Shown piece by piece: positions 59,101 to 64,000 of a stretch of DNA of 64,000 bases. A program made the position numbers and the translations under genes. The notes beneath the pieces were generated by a model. The model was not told the origin of the DNA, made no database searches, and saw only the letters and a list, made by a program, of their open reading frames with translations. Each line of letters opens with the position of its first letter. The stretch's first letter is position 1. This DNA comes from Aphidius gifuensis (taxonomy: Eukaryota > Arthropoda > Insecta > Hymenoptera > Braconidae), in the NCBI RefSeq assembly GCF_014905175.1, contig NC_057792.1:14886963-14950962 (forward strand). Direction: 5' to 3'.

Positions 59101-62100
59101 GACCTCGTCGTGGTATTTACTATTTAGGTGACAAGACATTCACTTTATATTAATCAAATGAATTTTTTTAAAGCCATTATAATTTCGTTTTCATACAATT
59201 TTTTTTTTTTCTTTTACAATTATCATAACAATACTGATATAAATTATTTACGGCTTGATTTATACGTATCAAAAAAAATTAAAAATCCAAAAGCAAGGTA
59301 GCTTGTGTATGTGTGTTTTTTATAAATAAATTTTATCAAAACTCCAACAATATTAATGACAAACGTCTTGAAAAAATGTTGAAAGAAATTCTTGCTGAAA
59401 TAATTACACGTATATAAATTATAATGTTGAAATTTAAAGATAGAAAGACGTAATGTTTACAAAATAATTAATGTCAAAGTTATCAACTTTTAACACATGT
59501 TCAAATACACAGTGATTATATTAAAGAGCAAAAATATATATGTATTTTAAATTTACAATATTCCTGAGTAAGACTGAATTTTTTTTTTTTTTTTAAATGC
59601 GATTAGAAGTGTGTCAATAAAGAACAAGTAATATGAGACAGTAACTGCCCTTCTTTTCGGCGAATAATTTTGATCTTAATCAATTTCGAAAATTGCTTTA
59701 AATAATTTGGTCTATTTTTTTGTCATTATATAGCTTATATTATTGGAATTTCCTGAATATAAAAAAGTAAATATAAGTACGATGGAGGCTGGAATATAAA
59801 ATTGTTGAGCTTCAAGTAAAATAAATGATTCCAAGGCCATTCGTAAATTGCGATGTTTTAAATAAAACTTTTAACTTTGCATTGATTTTCTTATTAATTG
59901 ATTAATAACAGGTGTAGCAGTTGAATACATAGTCATTCTGTAATTGAATTAAACAGTTGAATAAACATAAAAATCCATATTGTTGGATTTATTATAAATG
60001 TATACTTGCAAAGTTACGTAGTTTATTAAAAATTAAATAAAAAAAAAAAAAGACAGTATTGGATTGCAGGCATTTGTGGTATTTGCAAGAAAAAATAATA
60101 CTTTATTTATTATTTTTCAGTCATTTTTATAGTAAATATTGTACTTGATCTAGATGATCTTGACCTAAATTTATCAAGTATGAATTATTTCGTTAAATTG
60201 CGGTTTTATTTTGAAAGGGTAGTCTAGGGCAACGAGTTTTACTTGGATTTATCGGGTTGTTGCAGTTGGCAAATAATTTTTGCAATATCAATCCCTTGAT
60301 TAATATTTATTTATTCATTCATTTTTGAGTGCTGAGATTATGTAGCAACAGTACACTTTTTGTTGCATTTATCAGTAAATTTATCAAGTACCAAGAATAA
60401 CTTGAATAAAATTAAATTAATCATGTTTCAAAAAAAAATTTTAAATGTATTTATTTTGAACAAAAAAATATAATTATTATTTAAATGGACTTTTGTAAAA
60501 TTAATAACTAAAAGCATTTTTTTTTTACGCTTGTCTGGCTTATTTATCCCTTTCAGTAAATTAAAAACTCTCGAGTTTAAATGAGATACTCATTTAGTGT
60601 TTTTTTTTTTTTTTTCTTAATTATAATAATTGTCAATTTAGTGTCAAAGAACATGTTATATTTTTTCAGTAACTTTTTTTTGTTTTTTATAATTCAAAAT
60701 TAATTATTATTTTATTAATAAGTCTTGTTGTAATTATTATTTCTATTTTATAATTAATAATCAGTAAATTAAAATTAATTAATTTTTTTGCAACTAATTT
60801 TCGGTATTTATCACTTTTTTAGAAATTTTAATTGAAAGCTTTTAATGATAATTAAATTATGTCATAATGACAAATCAATTGATTATTTATCTTTCATTTA
60901 ATAATAAATAAATAATTTTATCAAATTAGGTTGAATAATAAACCCACGTTTATTCTGTCAATTTAATTTACACTTTACAATTATCTTGATAAATCACCAT
61001 CAAATAGGAGTAATTGATAAACAAAAAAAAATATATTTAATATTCCATCTTTGTACAAGGTGATTCTTTCACATCTCACGTTCACATTGATATAAATTTT
61101 TGACTAACAGTTTGACTAACTGTATTTTGTTGTCCTCATATTATTTGTCATTGAGTATCATTCAGCGAAATACAATATTTTAATTAATTATTATTTTATT
61201 AATTTAAATTAAAGGTCTTTGAACTGTTGTTTAATTTACTTCAATCAACATTACAATTAAGAATAATTTAACTATTTTAAAAATTTTTATTATGCAACAT
61301 TCAAGGTTTATCTTTGAAATAATAATCACAAAAAAATACCCACTTTATTCTTGTAAAAACAAGGGTAAAAAACATAAATAAACAAGTTCATTTGAAGAAT
61401 TTTATTTTTGTATATTACACAGCTGTGAATGAGCTATGTTTGCTTTTTTATGGTTTCTAAATCAACAGTATTTTATACAGTATTAATTTATTGCTGTGTA
61501 TTTAATTTGATTTGTAACTAATGTATGTAAAAACATTTTGAAAAAACTATTAAATAGATATTATTTTAAAAAATATTTGTACAACTTTTAGAGTATATAT
61601 GTATGTTTTTTTTTTTTATTTAAAATGAAATGTTATTTGTCATTGTTCTAAGTTTCATTTGATTCATGAAAGACAAATGAAAGTGATGTGTACATAATAA
61701 TTTATACATATTATGTATATGAAATTCTATTTTAAATATATAAATTTTATGTATTTTGTTTTCAAGCTATATTTGAGTTGCACAATTAGTTTGTTTATAA
61801 TACTTGTTTTGTGTATGTGTTCTAGTTGCTTTTACTAAACGTTCAAACGAAAAGAAAAATTTGGAAAATAATATTTTAGAATTTATTTTAAGACTTGACT
61901 GGTGCATTGCAGAATGATTCTGCTAATTATTATGTTTGCCAAATACTTTTGGAGTTTTCACATAATATGGATAACTATTTCATAAGCCTACTAAAAATTT
62001 GAAAGGATAGTAAAGCCAATTTAAACTGCTTTAACGAGATTTGTAAAATCTAATCAGCTTGAAGGATTTACATTAAAGATTCAAAATTGCTCATTATTTC

Positions 62101-63728
62101 GTGAAATTTTTTAAATTTAATAATTAATTTCAATGTAAATCAAACTGAATTTTTTCAATTCTTTTTTTTTTTCTTTTTTTCACTTGAATTTTGTCCAATC
62201 ACTCATATATTTTTCTACACAACTATGCATTAAGAACTTGTTTAAAAAATTACATATAATTGACAATAAATAAATTAATTAATTAAAGATAAAAACAATT
62301 TATTTTTATCAGTAGTCTTGATATCCATCTCTGCTATTTATCTAGATATCATAAAATAAAAAAAATGATTATCTATAGTCTTTTAATTGGCAATTCACGT
62401 AATAAAAATTTATTACAAAATTCCAGTTTTTTTTTAAATAATAATCTACTAGGTTTCTATGACAACGGCATTTTATTATCGATTGAGATTATTTAATCTC
62501 ACAAGACAATGTGAATTGGCTGCGTAAAACATGAGTTTACTTGCAGGTTTTGCTAAAAAACATTTGAAATAATAACAGCGTGAATAGAAGTAATAAATAA
62601 ATAAATAATGATGAATCTGTTTGATAATACTAAGCTTTCATGCATTAATATATCATCACCAGTTCAACTGGAACTTAGCATTATTATGGAAGATTATCTC
62701 GACAAAAATTTACTTCAGGTTATAATTTTATTAGTTACTTTTTGATGACAACAGCTTGAGAGTAAAACATCATTTTGTTTATCACTACTTCAATCGAAAT
62801 AATGTTTCTATTTATCTATTTATTAATTAAATCATTTGATGATTATTAAATGTTACAGCCACCAGAGAATGAACTCCAAAAAGTTGGTGAACGTGTACCA
62901 AGTGAGCATGAATTGCGTGTTCAAAGATCATTGCAACGTTTGAACGTACCTGATTGGTATAAAAATTCATTAACAGCACGTGATGGTGGTTTTAGATTAA
63001 AAAGACACTCAGATGCATCACAGCATGGTGGCTGGCGATCACTTGGATCAAAAACAACATCATTGTCTTCATTATCATCATCCTCTAATCGTCAAAATAC
63101 AACTGGTAATTTATTCTTAATTTATTTAATTATTAATAATAAATTTAAATGATTTTTTACTTTTTTTTTTAAGGTCCTTTACTGAGTCCCAGTCCAACAC
63201 CACCAGTATTTTCAAGATGGAGTACTAGTTTATTAAATAGTGCTGGTAGTTCACCAGCAAATTCAGCAAGATCGTCATTTAATCATCGACAACCATATCT
63301 TGGTTGGCGATCACAAGAACGTCTTGCTAATCCTCGAACACCAGCTGAACGTCTTGCTCAAGGTATACTTCCTCAGCTGCAAACAACTAAAAAGGTAAAT
63401 TAATTTTTACATCTATTTTTTAAATATTTGTAACAGTGCAAATATTTTTTATAATAATTCAATTCCAAGTGTCTACAAAAGCATCAAATAAACATGATTT
63501 TTTTTTTCGTTAAATTTAGAATCAGCAGACGAGTCAACAGCTTGAAGTTAGAAATTCAATAAAGGAAGTAACATCAGCAATAGTACACTATGTGCAAAGT
63601 GGCCACGAGAATAGTGGTGGTGGTGGTGATGGTGGTGTTGGTGAATATGATGATGGAAGATTGTCACCTCGGCCTCGACCCGACGAGTGGGACGACAGGG
63701 CTGGCGGAAAATCCATGAGCCCCAGAGG
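53139..63728 (+). CDS. Large low-complexity protein, function unknown (3' end beyond window)
   Basis: At least seven exons in one frame: 53139-53310, 53698-53859, 53942-56759, 57945-58524, 62859-63105, 63174-63394 and 63520-63728, the last ending at an AG|GTGAGC donor so the gene continues. At least 1469 residues. No signal peptide, membrane helix or known domain. Order: acidic Ser-rich start (DKSGTTYWFGSDSETESV), Asp-rich tracts, a His tract (about 54800-54865), Asn tracts, two related copies of basic residues plus N(A/P)SYELAQQ (about 55595 and 55752; the second contains NPSY, an NPxY motif for PTB domains), a basic block FLQRFSKLRFSGRSK, then a conserved-looking tail (SLQRLNVPDWYKNS; GWRSLGSKTTSLSSLSSS; NPRTPAERLAQGILPQLQ). 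The tail looks conserved, but I do not know the family. An alternative start exon lies at 62608. A cytoplasmic scaffold is plausible. Confidence 0.7.
53311..53697. other. Intron 1 of the large unknown gene
   Basis: 387 bp, AT-rich, GTAAAC donor and TTTTTTTTAACAG acceptor. Nothing else recognised. Confidence 0.5.
54800..54865. repeat. CAT/CAC repeat coding a His tract
   Basis: Twelve consecutive His codons (CAT/CAC mixed), then LHHHQQHHHH, followed by Asp/Asn repeats. Mixed codons imply an old repeat. It is likely length-variable. Confidence 0.8.
56760..57944. other. Intron of the large unknown gene with a coding-like stretch
   Basis: 1.2 kb. Within it a frame at about 57218-57290 reads GVENSYFQDYIPLDDTPDDL after an acceptor-like TTTATCAG, which looks more protein-like than the surroundings. 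It is not in phase with the flanking exons. Confidence 0.4.
58525..62858. other. Large intron (4.3 kb) of the unknown gene
   Basis: AT-rich, few structured features apart from an alternative first exon at 62608-62718. A duplicated AAAAATTTATC/TTATCAAGTA type pattern near 60150-60390 is probably chance. No nested gene recognised. Confidence 0.45.
62608..62718 (+). CDS. Alternative first coding exon of the large unknown gene
   Basis: Two ATGs (62608, 62611) with an in-frame TAA just upstream (TAA, ATA, ATG) begin a 37-codon frame, M(M)NLFDNTKLSCINISSPV..., ending LDKNLLQ at a CAG|GTTATA donor. The junction is phase 0 and fits the phase-0 acceptor at 62859, as does the main upstream exon ending at 58524. 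This would give a short isoform with only the conserved C-terminal region. Supported by frame and splice signals; needs transcript evidence. Confidence 0.5.
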
Positions 63729-64000
63729 TGAGCACTAAATATGCCCCGACCAAAAATCAATTGTGACCTTCTACTGCAAATACATAAATATATATATATA
63801 CACAAAAATATTTATTTATATATATATAAGTATGTATATAATCATTAAGCAAAATAGACAATAGTAGACAAAACACATATATATATTAAATAAGTGTTTA
63901 AAATTATCCCGCAACAATCATCATCAGTTCAATACACGACAATGAGGTAACTTTATTATTTTTATTTTTTATTATTTATAACTAATCATTATCATAATTA
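63729..64000. other. Right-edge intron sequence
   Basis: Begins with the GTGAGC donor. Contains TA dinucleotide runs (about 63787-63835). Nothing else seen. Confidence 0.5.

Noticed and set aside
62850..63152. Independent small gene starting at 62850
   Set aside because: No ATG start; the frame simply reads through the acceptor at 62858 and is exon 5 of the large gene.

Overview
The window is AT-rich eukaryotic nuclear DNA with short GT-AG introns (most 60-100 bp), long A/T homopolymers and compact housekeeping genes between AT-rich spacers. A dally-type glypican, the pigeon/GSAP-like gene and the insect style of the other proteins point to an insect. A hymenopteran, perhaps a parasitoid wasp, is my best guess from base composition and protein style, but that is inference. 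I saw no bacterial genes, CRISPR, tRNA, rRNA or intact transposon.

Layout. 1-650: last exon of a possible cysteine-rich secreted peptide (-). 647-1351: ninjurin (+). 1859-3572: the TFIIH subunit gene GTF2H5 (+), with the whole meiotic gene MND1 (-) inside its first intron, followed 35 bp later by ZNHIT1 (+). 5134-6619: inositol polyphosphate multikinase (+). 9478-31499: a 22-kb glypican gene (-) whose 11.2-kb intron holds no recognisable gene. 32381-35027: MCM7 (-), with a minisatellite in intron 1 and an E2F-like site just upstream. 35744-38129: CWC22 (-), divergent from pigeon/GSAP (+, 38618-41814). 42309-44433: an EndoU-domain protein (-) that has lost two of three catalytic residues. 46778-47448: EMC4 (+). 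47680-47974: the 47-residue mitochondrial micropeptide STMP1 (-). 48537-48858: a broken coding relic (+). 49018-49942: NSMCE2 (-). 50503-51222: ABITRAM (-), only 34 bp downstream of a CMC2-like twin-CX9C gene (-, 51257-51882). 53139-63728: a large low-complexity protein of unknown function (+), running off the right edge, with an alternative first exon at 62608.

The genes do not form one pathway. They are a mixture of genome maintenance (MCM7, MND1, NSMCE2, GTF2H5), chromatin and splicing (ZNHIT1, CWC22), mitochondrial assembly (CMC2, STMP1), membrane and secretory function (EMC4, glypican, ninjurin) and signalling (IPMK). The most interesting points are the nested MND1/GTF2H5 arrangement, two same-strand gene pairs with about 35 bp between stop and start codons, the apparent EndoU pseudoenzyme, a cysteine-rich peptide exon at the left edge, and an alternative promoter in the large unknown gene. 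Gene models were assembled by eye from splice signals and reading-frame continuity; exon coordinates are given in each entry.
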